Below, one piece after another: positions 43,711-54,879 of a DNA stretch of 64,000 nucleotides (positions are counted from its first letter, which is position 1; each line of letters starts with the position of its first letter). The notes beneath the pieces are model-generated. The model had not been told where the DNA came from. It did no database searches and worked only from the letters and a program-made list of their open reading frames with translations. The translations under genes were made by a program, and so were the position numbers. The stretch is taken from contig OX352763.1 of the NCBI GenBank assembly GCA_947095585.1, positions 113,129,908-113,193,907 on the forward strand, written 5' to 3'. The DNA is from Nephrocerus scutellatus (lineage: Eukaryota > Arthropoda > Insecta > Diptera > Pipunculidae).

Positions 43711-44992
43711 GATCAGATTGGAGGTACTCTTTCCAATGGGATTTTTTTGACATGTCACGCGTTAGTACCGGTAAACTAAATATATAGTTTTATTCAGTAT
43801 TTTTTGACATTTCATCATGCAAAGACTAAAGCCTCAACAACGTTTACAAATCGTACAATTGTATAACGAAAATCGACGCTCTGTGAAAAGTGTTCATCGC
43901 GCACTCAGGCCAACTTATGGTGTACATAATCGTCCTACCGAACGCACTATTCGGCATACCATCAGCAAATTTGAGAATAATTTTACATTATTGGATGATA
44001 CTCGACCGATTAGACCACGTACAGCCCGAAATGAAGAGAATATTGCGGCTGTAAGTGAGAGTTTTGCCGAAAACCCGGAAGAATCGATTCGGCGCCCTTC
44101 TCAAGAGCTTGGCCTATCTTATGGCACTACTTGGGCGATTTTACGCAGAGATATTGGTTTGAGAGCGTATATAAAATACAGCTAGTCTGAGAATTGAAGC
44201 CGGCCGACCTTCCAAAGCGTCATACTTTCACTCGTTGGGATCTTGAAAAACTCGCCAAAGATCCGTATTTTGGGATCCGCATTTTGTTCAGCGATAAGGC
44301 CCATTTTTTGCTTAATGGCTTTGTCAATAAGGAAAATTGCCGTATTTAGGCTGAAGAGCAACCCAAAGCTATTCACGAAATGCCATTACATTCATTGAAA
44401 ACTACCGTTTGGTGCGGCCTATGGACTGGAGGAATCATCAGCCCATATTTCTTCAAAGACGAGGCTGGCGCCAATGTTACAGTGAATGGCGCCATGATAA
44501 ACGACTTTTTGATGCCGGAAATTGAAGCCCGTGACCTCCACACCATTTGGTTCCAACAAGACGGCACTACATCCCATACAGCCCGTGACACAATGGATTT
44601 ACTGCGTCATCGTTTCGGTGAGCAATTGATCTCTCGTTTCGGACCGGTGGATTGTCCACCAAGTTCGTGTGATATCACACCTTTGGACTTTTTATTGTGT
44701 GGGTTACATACCCCCTTAATGTTTGTGGATAAACCAACTACGATTGAGGCATTGGAAGCCAACATTACTCAAGTTATTCGCGAGATACCGACCGAAGTCC
44801 TCGAACGAGTCATTCAAAATTGGTGTTTACGGATGGCCGAATTACGGCGCAGTTGCGGGCAACATTTGAAAGGGATTATCTTCAAAAAAAAAGATCATGA
44901 ATGGTTCTAAACAAAAATCATAAAGATTGTCCAATTAAATTGAATTTTTGTTGTTTTATTTCAATTTAAAATCCGATACTTCTAAATTGATC
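43711..44992 (+). mobile_element. Mariner/rosa-like DNA transposon with inverted ends
   Basis: Imperfect terminal inverted repeats: GATCAGATTGGAGGTACT at the left (43711) and, at the right, the complement of GATCAATTTAGAAGTATC (ending 44992). The ~1.28-kb length and single central gene suit a mariner-type element. The outermost few bases differ between the ends, so the exact boundaries and any TA duplication are uncertain. Confidence 0.75.
43817..44910 (+). pseudogene. Mariner-family transposase (DD41D type), broken
   Basis: The first 123 codons (43817-44185) form the paired helix-turn-helix-like DNA-binding region (QRLQIVQLYNENRRSVKSVH, RPTERTIRHTISKFE, SIRRPSQELGLS). After a frame break the core continues: FSDKAHFLLNG (first Asp, about 44290) and FQQDGTTSHTA (second Asp, about 44560), then SSCDITPLDFLLCG (44670-44700). 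If the third catalytic residue is the Asp of TPLD, 41 residues separate the last two, the spacing described for rosa-like elements of tephritid flies. A stop at about 44185, a frameshift and an in-frame TAG at 44347 inactivate it. The last 176 codons are intact. Confidence 0.85.
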
Positions 44993-46635
44993 GTAATTTG
45001 CAATATGAGTTGTTTCATCATCTCTTCTTCTCAATAAATTGGGGTTTTTAGTGCATAATTTAAATGTCAAATTGTCATACAGTAATTTCATCAATGAAGT
45101 TCATAAAAAAAAAGCTTTATAAAAGTTACCAAATAAACGCCCGGCACCACCCGTATATATTTTCGATGATAATACAAATTATCGCTGCTGCTTTGCGACT
45201 TTTTAATCAAAATTTCTGTTAAACAATCCAGAGGCTGAAAGCCTATTAATATTTTTATTAATTACGTCGTTTAAACGACATTATTTCTATACGTTTTACG
45301 ATGAATAAATTAAAAAACATAAAAATAACATCGGAAAAATGTGTAATCCCCATTTGGCGAATTAAAAATTGATAAAAATTCTGTAATCGAAAAATTTACC
45401 ACAATTCCTGTTGTCGATGGGGGTTCCGATGAATTCACGAAACAAACGCAATTACCGTCATCGTCAGCATAAACGTCACAAACAATAATGGAAGACAAAG
45501 ACAACGTTCATCTTTTTCCATTTAGGGATATAATAAACAGAATTAGATGGTGGCGGCCCTCTAAATGAAAATAATTTCCAAAAATATAAAACAGACAACG
45601 TCAGAGTGACACGACCCTACGCATCTACTTCTGGCGTGTGCCATCATCACCATTGGTTCAAGTCCCCTAATTAACTAGGACGGGTGTCGAAAAGTATCAC
45701 GACAAGTTCAACACCAACCAACTCTACGCATAACTAATTTGTGCTCCTCCGCATCTTTTCCAAGAGGATCAGATGCCGATTTGTGTCCAAATTTAGAATT
45801 AATTGCGGGAAACGCGATTTATCTGATACTCCACTCCACTGTGCAACGCAGACGTTGCCTGTAGAAAACGATCCCTAACATCTTATGCCGGGATATTAAC
45901 GACGCTCGTAAACATGTCCTCTAAATGCGAATAATGCGCTGCGTTCCGGGATGCATGTCTTCACATCACATATGTTGACGATATTTCACCCAACACGTGA
46001 AATTGCAACGTGAACATTAGGGAAGTGGAATGTGACATTCGCGAAAATGTTGAAGGAAGTTCCTTTTTGTGTCTGTCTGTGCTCTGAGGGTGTGGGATGA
46101 GATTTTGTACGCAACGCAACTTTTGTGGCATGTACAGGATACAGGAAGTTACGGAAACAAACAGATGAAGGCAAAGGCAAAGTTTCACTGCCTTAGTCGG
46201 TGGTAAGTATATCCGGAGCAATTCGAGTTAGGAGTTTTTTTTTCATACGTCTGTGTCACGTCATCAATGCGTGACAACCAAAAGATTTTGGCTTTGCCAT
46301 TAATTAGAGACATACGGGATTTCATTTTTCATCGGCGCTATTAAGCATGAAGAGCAACCTTAAGTTGAGAGTCTTAATTCCGGTAGTTATCGTTCTTCTT
46401 GTATTGGATAAATGAGGAAATTTTATTTAACATTTTCGTTATAAGCATTTTGTAAAATCATTTTTTTTATATTCATATAGAAAAGTGGATTGCTTTCAAA
46501 TGACTTCCTCATTATCTGTTTCGGTGGGTCTGCTTACGTGCATACCATCAGCATAGCAAAATAATACTAAGTATCGTTGTTGAACAGTCTTCTTAAAATA
46601 TTCCTTTCTGTCACAAATACTTACTTTTACTTATG
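44993..46635. other. No gene recognised
   Basis: 1.6 kb with only short frames (e.g. 45310-45504, 45961-46221 on the minus strand) and no motif that I can name. Confidence 0.5.
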
Positions 46636-46639
46636 TCCT

Positions 46640-47580
46640 ATATCAAATGGGTCCTTTGGCCTCTACTACGCCTACGCGCCATCGCGTACGGTTACTGGCA
46701 ATAAGCTTCAGCTCTTTCCAACTCTTTCCTTAATGGTGTGCCTCCTCTTCAACTGTTCTACGCCATGTTTTTCTCAGACGACCCGTTCTTCTACCATCTT
46801 GAGATAACTAATTCCATTGCATTGCATAGTTTGCTATGGAATTGTCGCCTTTTTGAAGTGTATGACCAATCCACTGCCACTTCCGTCGTTGGATGGTTGT
46901 GCCTATTGGTTTCTGACCCGTTCTCTTGTAAGGATGTTCGTTAGAGATACGGTTAGGCGAGAAAACCCTTAAGATGTTCCGTAGGCCCCTTTTTATGAAC
47001 GTTTATAATCTTTTTGTGGTAGTGGCGGTTACCTTCCAAGCATCAGCAGCAACAACAGCACAGACATTTAACATATGAACGGAACAGTCGTAGCTTGGTG
47101 TTTAAGCTGATCGCCATATCATGGACAACAATCTGGCTTTGGCTTTGCCGATTCTGTTGACAATGTCCTGTTCTGTTCCACCTTCGGTCGAGACAATACT
47201 CCCAAGATATTGGAAACTCTCTACTCTCTCAACCGGTTGTCCAGCAATCTCAACTTAAGTTACTGAGTTAGTTCCGAGGTTGATGATTTCGGTTTTGGCA
47301 GGATTAATCTTCAAACCCGCAACATTTGCCTCCCTTTCCATATTTGTTGACATTTGATGCAGCTCCATAATCCTGTGTGCGAGTAAACAAACGTTGTCAG
47401 AGTAGTCCAGGTAGTTTGAGTTGAGATATAAGAGTCCAATGAATTCCTCCGTTCCCAGTAGATAAAGCTGCGCACATCGCTAATCACCAACAAAAAAAGT
47501 ATCGGCGATAGAATGCAACCTTGTCGTACCCCACTTAGGATCTCGAATTCCTCTGACAGCTTTCCTCTATGCAGCACATG
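46640..47580 (-). pseudogene. RTE-like non-LTR retrotransposon, RT to C-terminus
   Basis: Minus strand from 47577: KLSEEFEILSGVRQGCILSP and ILFLLVISDV, then a catalytic box mutated from YADD to YSDN (about 47395). Next come KINPAKTE (47310), QYLGSIVS (about 47205), GGTEQDIVNRIGKA (47180) and a C-terminal domain with RRKWQWIGHTLQKGDNSIAN (46880-46820), GRLRKTWRRTVEEEA (46755) and LIASNRTRWRVGVVEA (46690). About 200 bp of thumb are deleted at 47050. It belongs with the elements at 32300 and 36140. Confidence 0.85.
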
Positions 47581-47584
47581 ACAT

Positions 47585-47970
47585 TTAGAGCCATAATAAT
47601 AATAATATTAGTGCTCGGAGCACCATACCAACAAGATAGTGGCCCGAGTCGACTTTGGCACCTCGGTACGTTCGTACCGTCATCAGGTTCGGGTTGTGCC
47701 GGCGGTCTATCAACACTTGGTCTATCTGCTTGCGAGTGGCTCCATCAGGAGCTTTGTGAATATTTTTACGCGCAAGCCTTGTACTCACAAATACCAAATT
47801 AATGCTTGCTGCCGTCTCTATGTCCATTTAGCCGTTTTCGTTGCCGTGGTCATCGTCGTTCATCATATCATATCCGAGGCTGATTTTTGGTTCCGTAATA
47901 CAGTTTTTTATGGGCCAGGTTATTGGCCTTGCACGAACCTTACTTTGAAGGGACTACCCCAGTCATTCAG
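47585..47970 (-). pseudogene. RTE-like endonuclease fragment
   Basis: The minus-strand frame at 47827-47585 has FVSTRLARKNIHKAPDGATR, QIDQVLIDRRHNPNLM, TVRTYRGAKVDSGHYLVG. This is the C-terminal half of an APE endonuclease (QIDHVLID, DSDHYLV motifs), with the catalytic Asp of DSDH changed to Gly. A further 120 bp reach a 21-bp leader (47936-47956) identical to 54916-54936. It ends at an (ATT)n tract next to the RT fragment of a different RTE copy. Confidence 0.8.
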
Positions 47971-49150
47971 CTTTTCCTGTATTTTAAAATTTAAAATTAA
48001 AATTACTTCATTCAGGGACTTAATATTTTTCTTTAGCAAAACAATACAGAGGACTTTTTGGCTCTTCATAAAAAATATCTCAAACTTAAAGTTAAATTCA
48101 AAAAGTAGAAGTACTTAACCATCCTCTTAAGCGCGTTCTTTAACTCTAAGCGTTCTAGTTAAGTAAATCTGATTTGTTCAATGTTAGATAATGTAAATGT
48201 CTGTGTTAGGTTGCTCGACTTCTCTGCAGAGAAACACTTTTAAGAAGAAACTTGATATTCATCTTGATTTGTTTTAAAGTTTCTGTGTATCTTTTATCAT
48301 CCTAATTGTATCTAGTTCTGTAACTAATGTTCCATTCAAATTATACCTCCCTATTCCAACTGCAAATTACTTTTATATTGCCATATAAAAGAAAAACTTG
48401 AAATTCGAAGAAATTTAATTAATTTTTAACAAATTTTCTAATTCAGTCAGATGCAGGAAATGTGTGAGGATTTATTTCTGTATGCGTTTGAGCGAACTAT
48501 AGTCAATGTATGGAAGGAATACGCTTCAATTAACCGATGGTTAACATTTGCATTTAGAAAATTAAAATAGGAAACATATACCAACATACAGATACAATTC
48601 GTAAAAACAGATTTCCACACTACGTGTGCGTGCAGCACATTTTCGCAATTTGCCTTTGCGGTGTGTGTGTGCCGTTTTGGTTTCATTCAAATTGCCACAT
48701 CCTTTAAAAAGGATTCAAATGGTCATTTGCAGGTGAATGGATGAATAAAAGCCAAATGTGTGCGGTACTGCTGTTGGGGTCCGGCCCAAACCACACAAAC
48801 ATGCTGCTCTAAAGTAAAATAATTGGTTAACTGAGTTATTGCTTGTAACGGCGGAAAATTAACCTGGCACTGTTCGTTTAAATTTCATGCCAAAAACTGA
48901 CCAAATCAGCCGCAGTTTATAATAAATTTGCATTCTATTTAATGCTTATAATTAAGAGTAACTGAATTGAATTCAATTATGCTGTTATCAAAATAAAATT
49001 TCTATTTAATTACAGCTGATGCAACTATAAAGTTTTGTTGGTAATTGTAACCGTTTAGGAGACTAGCATCGCCGTGTTACCAAAATGAGTCGATTTGCGC
49101 TTGAAAAACATTGGGTAATACTGTAATACTTATGTAATTGAGTTTAAAAA
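47971..49150. other. No gene recognised
   Basis: AT-rich sequence with short frames only, including a GT run near 48660. Confidence 0.5.
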
Positions 49151-49154
49151 AGCA

Positions 49155-49300
49155 CCTTGAGGCTGAAAGACAATGCAACAGCTCACAAGCCCATAGAAGT
49201 GAAGGCGCAACTTAATGAATTGGGCTGCGAATTAATACCTTATACACCATATTCTCCAGACTTAGCACACAGGGATTATTTTCTGTTTCTGAGTACAAAA
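49155..49300 (+). pseudogene. Mariner (DD34D) transposase fragment
   Basis: Encodes LKDNATAHKPIEVKAQLNEL, then GCELIPYTPYSPDLAHRDYF. This is the core mariner motif: DNA-x-x-H, then YSPDLAPSDYHLF in typical members. Exactly 34 residues separate the Asp of DNA from the last Asp. Conserved Pro-Ser became His-Arg. Only about 48 codons survive. Confidence 0.8.
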
Positions 49301-49809
49301 AAACAACACATAACAATTTAGATATTCCATGTTAATTCTTTAATAACCAAATGACATAATTCTGTGACAACTTGTTGTTCAAACCAAACGACATTTTCAC
49401 TAGAAACGCAGCCAAATAACAAGTAAATCTAAAAAAAACTTAGTTTTTCGGGTACAAACTTTTGTCTATACACCGACACACGCCACATGCGTCACACGAA
49501 AATTTCAAATCTATAGGACGTGTGAAATTTTGTCTAAATTCAAAAAACCTCTTTTCCACCCATCACACGCACTACACGCGACTCACACCAGGCGTCACAT
49601 TCGGCATCTCAAAAATGGCTTATTTCAGCACTCTAGGTCGTGTAAAAGTTAGTTAAGGTTAAGGTTAATTGATTAATGACCTCAATAAAGTCGACACGAT
49701 GGGGGTCTATTCAAAAGATTAACCCATTTTTCACGCATCACACGCGCCACGCGCTATACGTGTCATACTCGTGATCTCCGAAACGCCCCAGGTCCTAGGA
49801 GACTAAGCT
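49301..49809. repeat. Degenerate CACACGC-rich tandem sequence
   Basis: From 49480 to 49800 the motifs GCATCACACGC, AGGACGTGTGAAA/AGGTCGTGTAAAA and AAAATTTCAA recur at roughly 110-150-bp intervals, two to three times. The array is loose and may be a diverged satellite fragment. Confidence 0.4.
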
Positions 49810-51440
49810 ATTCACAAAATTTCAACTTTGTAGAACGTGTGGTGAGTCTCTTTTTGATTTTATTATAAGCAGTAATTTCAGTATTTGTAACTCTGGTAAT
49901 ACACCAACCTTTACCTTCCCGAGTTCGGAGAGGTTCATAGGTTGGGAAAAGGTAATCGATATTACCCTTATTTCTAATGATAAACTCTTTAGGGTTGATA
50001 ACTGGACAGTTTCCTATCTCAATACCTACTCTGACCATAAGTATATAAGGTTTGATCTGAACCTCATGACGGAGCCGATCAAAACTTATCAAAATATCAA
50101 AAGAAAGAAATTCGGTTATATCATCCAGTCAGTTCTTTTGATATTTCGGCAATATCATCCAGTCAAAATTAGGCAAACTACCCAATATTGAGATAACTTC
50201 GACTGAGGAATTGGACAAGAATATTGAAACGTTCGAGAAATCAATGAACGTGGCTCTGAAAGCCTCTCGACCAATTAGTCAGAGCAAAAAACTTCACCCT
50301 CCGTGGTGGAGCAAAGAACTTAGTAAGCTCAGAAGTATGACTAGTATCTGCTATACCAATAAATACTGGTAGCCTTATAAAGACTGTCTAAGAAGGTACA
50401 AGAAGCTCATCAAAGTAGCCAAGTGACGCTTTTGGATGGATTTCTGTCAATCAATCGACATCACCAAGGACTCTGCTAGAATTTTCAAGATACTGTCCAA
50501 AGAGAGCACCGGCCGGCTTTTATCAAAAAAAGCTGACTCCCTGGATCTTCTCAGCAATACACACTTTCCCACCAGCAGTTATCAACATGTAGATAATCTA
50601 GAGAGGTTGCATGCTGTGCATCCAGTCTCTCGTGATGTAGTGGATAATATCATAACCCGGGGAAAGGTTAGCTGAGCTCTATGAAGTTTTTCGGCCAACA
50701 AGTCTCCTGGCCTGGATCGTATACAGTCGATTATGCTACACAAGTCACTGATAGAGCTGTCGACTTCCTGGCTAGGGAAGATTTTCAGAAGCTGTCTTCT
50801 ACTCAAGTATGTCCCCCGATGTTAGAGAAGAATTCGGGTGGTTTTGATACCCAAAGTATGAATAAGCGAAGGATTTTCGTCGCTCTCTGGAGCGCATTCT
50901 AGATCATCAAATCAGGCAACGATTTGAAGTCACACAAGCTTCGAGATCTCAACACGCATATCTGTAGGGCAGGTCCACGGAAACCGACCTTCACGAGGTA
51001 TTGCGAACGATTGAGCACATGTTTAATTACAAGCAGTTAACGCTAGCCACCTTCTCAGATACAGAAGGGGCCTTCAACAATGTTCACATTGAGGCCATTC
51101 AGGAAGCTCTGACCCAGTCAGGAGTGGAATCCTTTCTTACGCAACGTAGCAGGTGGATTACACATGCCAACCTTCACAGCTTTAACATTACCAAACTAGT
51201 CGACAGAGCCCCTCTCCAAGGACGGGTTATATCTCCCTTACTATGGCTGGTGGCAATTAACAATATGCTACCAAAACTTGAAGAGGATAGGAGGAAGGTA
51301 GTTGCGTACGTAGATGACGTGGCCAGCATCTTTCCGTGAGTAGTGAAGTTATGGAAAGGGCCTTGGGTAAAGTTTTCTCCTGGGCAACAAGCTGTTAGGG
51401 TTAACCCAGGGAAGACTGAAATGGTACTGTTCACCACTCC
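49810..51440 (+). pseudogene. LOA-like non-LTR retrotransposon, endonuclease end to RT
   Basis: Starts in the endonuclease C-terminus: CGESLFDFIISSNFSICNSG, WEKVIDITLIS, NWTVSYLNTYSDHKYIRFDL (49840-50080). The linker with LHPPWWSKELSKLRSM (50290) follows, then a linker frame 50436-50670. The RT has RSQHAYL and STETDLHEVL (50950-51000), FSDTEGAFNNVHIEAIQEAL (51053), GRVISPLLWLVAINN (51220) and a catalytic box YVDD in place of YADD (51308). A stop follows at about 51338, with VNPGKTEMVLF downstream (51400). Frameshifts lie at about 50425, 50675, 50870 and 50970. It complements the copy at 3353, which lacks exactly this endonuclease segment. Confidence 0.85.
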
Positions 51441-51714
51441 ACATCCTTGCGGACGCTAGTACGAAGGCCTATGATGCAGTCTCGTTTGTAAGATGCCACG
51501 CTCCTGGCGGCCAAATAAGCGTTTCATTCTTATATATTGGGAATGTTTGTGGATGTTTGTGGAGAGGGAATCTCCTCCAATAAGTCTTTAACCAGAGATG
51601 GAAAACATTGTATATTATAAGGTTGTGAGTGAGCTGCATTTGATTGAAGTAAACTGAATACCTAAAATTGGCTTCATCGGCTTCCGTTCTGATATTTATT
51701 GCAAGGGAGTTTGA

Positions 51715-52205
51715 AGTTATCCTCCGTCAAATGTCTCATGTGGACGGATTTTAAGATAGTCCTGAGTTGGATCCGAGGCAACGTGCAACGCTGGAAGCCC
51801 TATGTTCAGAACAGGGTCGACGAGGTCAAAAGGCTAACGGGGTAAAGAGAACCCAGCAGACCTATTTACGAAAGGGATTAGAGGTAATGCTCTTCGTAAA
51901 TCTTCACTCTGGTCTCGTGGATCGCAGTGGCTCAGTGAGAACGATCGTTGCTCTATGACCAATGAGCAGCTGGAGTCTACCGCTGTCACTTTGGCTCTTT
52001 TGGATGAGCCAGCTCAATCAACGAATATAAAAGACGAAGAAGCACTAGTAAGCTTTGAAGGATATAGTTCTTGAAACCGTTTATTCCGAGTTACAGAGTA
52101 CATTTATCGCTTTGTCCGAAACACTGAAGAAAGACTAAGATCATCTAGAATTTTATCTGTGTTCAGAGTTCCAATTCCGCTTTTGTCAGCTGCAGAAATC
52201 AAAAA
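51715..52205 (+). pseudogene. BEL/Pao LTR-retrotransposon Pol fragment
   Basis: Two frames. TDFKIVLSWIRGNVQRWKPY then VQNRVDEVKRLTG (51744-51843) is the RNase H end with the DS motif changed to DF. ENPADLFTKGI, SSLWSRGSQWLSEND (51849-51950) and, further on, YSSNRLFRVTEYIYRF-like sequence and PIPLLSAAEIKNA (to 52200) are the BEL-specific NPADL/LW-GP-WL region before integrase. A frameshift lies at about 51845 and a stop at about 52072. It ends abruptly at a minus-strand primer-binding site. Confidence 0.8.
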
Positions 52206-52211
52206 TGCAGC

Positions 52212-52431
52212 AAATCCCTGGTTTCGGCACCAAATGTAAAAAAGCCCGTGATAAATAAAACAAGTCCGGTTGAACTCAGAGATTTATTACAATGCGAACA
52301 AATAATGTTGATCGTTGTAAAGGAGAATCGCAACTAACTGTTATGACACTAGAATGAGCTTATAGAATTCATGGCTTACCTATAAGAACGAGATCGATCA
52401 GAGCAGTCAGCCTATTACTTAATTTTTAACA
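52212..52431 (-). mobile_element. LTR with adjacent tRNA primer-binding site, minus strand
   Basis: 52235-52431 begins TGTAAAAAAGC and ends TTTTTAACA, with TGT/ACA ends. Just outside it, on the minus strand, TGGTGCCGAAACCAGGGA (52232-52215) reads as a typical LTR-retrotransposon primer-binding site starting with TGG. This marks it as the 5' LTR end of an element pointing leftwards, of which nothing else survives. The polyadenylation-like ATAAA and the transcript-end region sit near 52250-52285. Confidence 0.7.
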
Positions 52432-52561
52432 GTAATGTCTGGGAGGGGCTTTTTTTGCACTTACGTGATTACCTATAAGAACGAGATCGATCAGAGCAGT
52501 CAGTCTATTACTTAATTTTTAACAGTAATGTCTGGGAGGGGTTTTTTTGCACTTACGTGAT
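52376..52561 (+). repeat. 93-bp direct duplication (two units)
   Basis: 52376-52468 and 52469-52561 are nearly identical (TTACCTATAAGAACGAGATC to TTGCACTTACGTGAT). The unit straddles the LTR end at 52431 and CR1/I-like flank, so it arose after the LTR insertion. Confidence 0.9.
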
Positions 52562-53060
52562 AGGTTAATAGATTGGTAATAATTTGGAGATATTGAGATC
52601 TAAGGTACCAGGTCGAAAAAATGTATAGGTCTTGTTGAAATAGATAGGAATGGGCAAGAAATGTGTCTGGAATCGTCAGCAAAATGAGATGATCCTACCA
52701 AGATCATTTATAGTTAGGATGAAGAGTAGGGGGCCTAAATGGCTGCCTTGTGGGACACCAGAGGTTGCCAAAAATGTGAACGATAGGACGGACCTGAAGC
52801 TAACACTATTAAGACAGGCTTTCCAGATAAAAAGATATCAATTTTAACAATATGGGTTCAAAGCCGACGGCAGACCATTTAAAAAGAATCAATCGATGAG
52901 AGATCTTATCGAAAGCCTTACTGAAATCAGTTGCAACAACTTCGACTTCTTTGCCACTCTCTAAGGCTGAAATGGCGAAGGATATGAATTCAGCAAGATT
53001 AGTAATGGTTGATCTACCTTTCAGAAAGTCATGTTTGCTGGGGGGAAATAAAAAAAAATT
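52562..53060 (-). pseudogene. CR1/I-like reverse transcriptase fragment
   Basis: Minus strand: HDFLKGRST-like sequence (53030), LAEFISFAISALESGKEV and a FSKAFDKISH-type segment (52990-52900), then FRSVLSFTFLATSGVPQGSH and LGPLLFILTINDLGRII (52800-52690) without a stop. The YADD box is deleted; the sequence passes to a NLS-KC segment and to flank shared with 39357-39400. The same family as the 39214-39779 relic. Confidence 0.8.
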
Positions 53061-54289
53061 GCAGGCTTAAGTACGAAGCCTTAACCTTTCACTGCAAGTC
53101 TCTTATTTAAATACTTTCTAAGAGTTTGGGTATATGGGAAAGTTCAGCAGTGGTGCGATAATTGGTTACATCATTCTTTGATTCTTTTTTTGTGTATCGG
53201 GGTTATGAGAGAGGTTTTTCAAATCTTAGGAAATTCTCCTTATGAAAGAAGTAAGAAAATGAAAGGGAATACATAAGATATAACAAAAGGTCTATATCAA
53301 TGGAAACTATCAGAAAGGAGTAAATGTCAAACTTTTTCACCAGAGAATGGACAAAAGAGAAAACATTCGACTATGCACTATTTTCGAAAGAAAAAAAAAA
53401 CAATCCACAAATAACTGCTCCTTAATTGCTTACAATGATATTTATGCCATCGGTGAAAATGAATCCTCTTGCCAATTTTTCCGAACACGAATTTTGTTTC
53501 TGCATACGGAATATTTTGTATTTTGTTGTGTTATTGCCTGTGTACGTGTGGCTTGTGAGCGGACGTGTTTTTGCTAAATTTAGGAAGCCTCTAATTGGGT
53601 CACAACTTTGACTTGCGATAGCATTTTTTTAAGTGGAAAACCAATGGCAACGTTTATGGAAGAATAGTTCTCTACAACTTCTAGGCATTGCACACATGCG
53701 AGCTGAACAAAAATTGCACAACGTAGAACTTTTTGAAAAACACAAAGCACATTGCCCACACACACACACACAGACACAATGCACGATTGAGTGCACACTA
53801 TTCCCAAATTATCTGAATGAATTTTTTGGAAATTCCATTAAAGTTCGTTAAGAGGAAAAGTGAAAACTCCCGAAAAATGAATTTCTAAATGCATTACCGG
53901 AAATAGAATTAGAAGGTTAGCAACTTGGTTCGGTGTAGTTGATCGGTCCACTCGATGGTATCTTGCATGGTTGGGTTTTGAGTTTCGTTACGAAAGGAAA
54001 AGTTTTGAATTTTCTTGGTCGAAAAGATATGGGATTATTTTTTTGGAAAGTTATTGAAATTTTTAGATTTAATTTAAGTTTCCAATATAGGTGCTCTGCG
54101 AAAGAAGGACAACTCCAATTTACAATTTTGTATTCAAAATCAACAGTCCTGAGATAAGTGTAAGTTAATCCGATTTAGTGTTCTGACAATGCTTCATTTA
54201 TTGCCTTAAAATACTAGAACCAAAAAAATGTAAATAAATGAATCCATCTACTATCTAACCCTATCGCAATAAGAAAGAAAGCCTCGTTA
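53061..54289. other. No gene recognised; short CA microsatellite
   Basis: Contains a (CA)n run at 53757-53775 and short frames without motifs. Confidence 0.5.
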
Positions 54290-54800
54290 GTGCTGATAAC
54301 AAAAGGAAAGACCACTTCTGCGGAACGGCTAAGAAGAGCAGTCAGACCTTTTCGAGATCGAACAGGTGAAACCGCAGAACTATTTGCAAATATTCATCTT
54401 CTTACCCAACTCGTCGATAAGCCTACTAGGTATCCCGATACTACTGGTCAATCACCTCACCTTTTAGATTTACTATGCCAGAGAAATATTCAATCGATTT
54501 ATCTGCTCCGTTAGGACATTAGGACATTCCGACTATGCCAAATAGCCAAATTTTCAATTACCCCAGCCCCTTGTAGAGCCTATTCCTAAAAGACTACTCT
54601 GGCACTTCAAAAATGCTAACTGGGAGCTCCTGAATCAATTTTATAGCTCATTTGATTGGTCAACCTGCTTTCCTAACAATAATGCTGACGAAGCCTCTAG
54701 ACTTATCACGTCATCCATTTTGCTAGGAATGAAAAATTTCATTCCTTCCTTCCTTTAAGAAAAGCCATCTTCGTAAGAATGTCGGTCAGCCATCAGCAGA
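54290..54800 (+). pseudogene. CR1-like endonuclease C-terminal fragment
   Basis: LFANIHLLTQLVDKPTRYPD then TTGQSPHLLDLLCQRN (54385-54490) is the CR1-type endonuclease motif (LTQLV--PTR-PD, LLDL). After a frameshift, WHFKNANWELLNQFYSSFDW-like sequence (about 54600-54660) and KKSHLRKN (54760) follow, as in the linker to RT. The catalytic SDH box is damaged near 54530. Confidence 0.75.
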
Positions 54801-54879
54801 GTAGGGCGAATAATACGGAATGCTTCAGAAATGCATGTGGCCGCAACTATCTCTGACTGGTGGAAGTGCGATCAAACCT

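Noticed and set aside
44182..44591. Minus-strand frames within the mariner element
   Set aside because: Antisense shadows of the transposase gene.
45310..45504. Minus-strand frame containing a YADDDG string
   Set aside because: It resembles an RT box by chance only; no neighbouring RT motifs are present.
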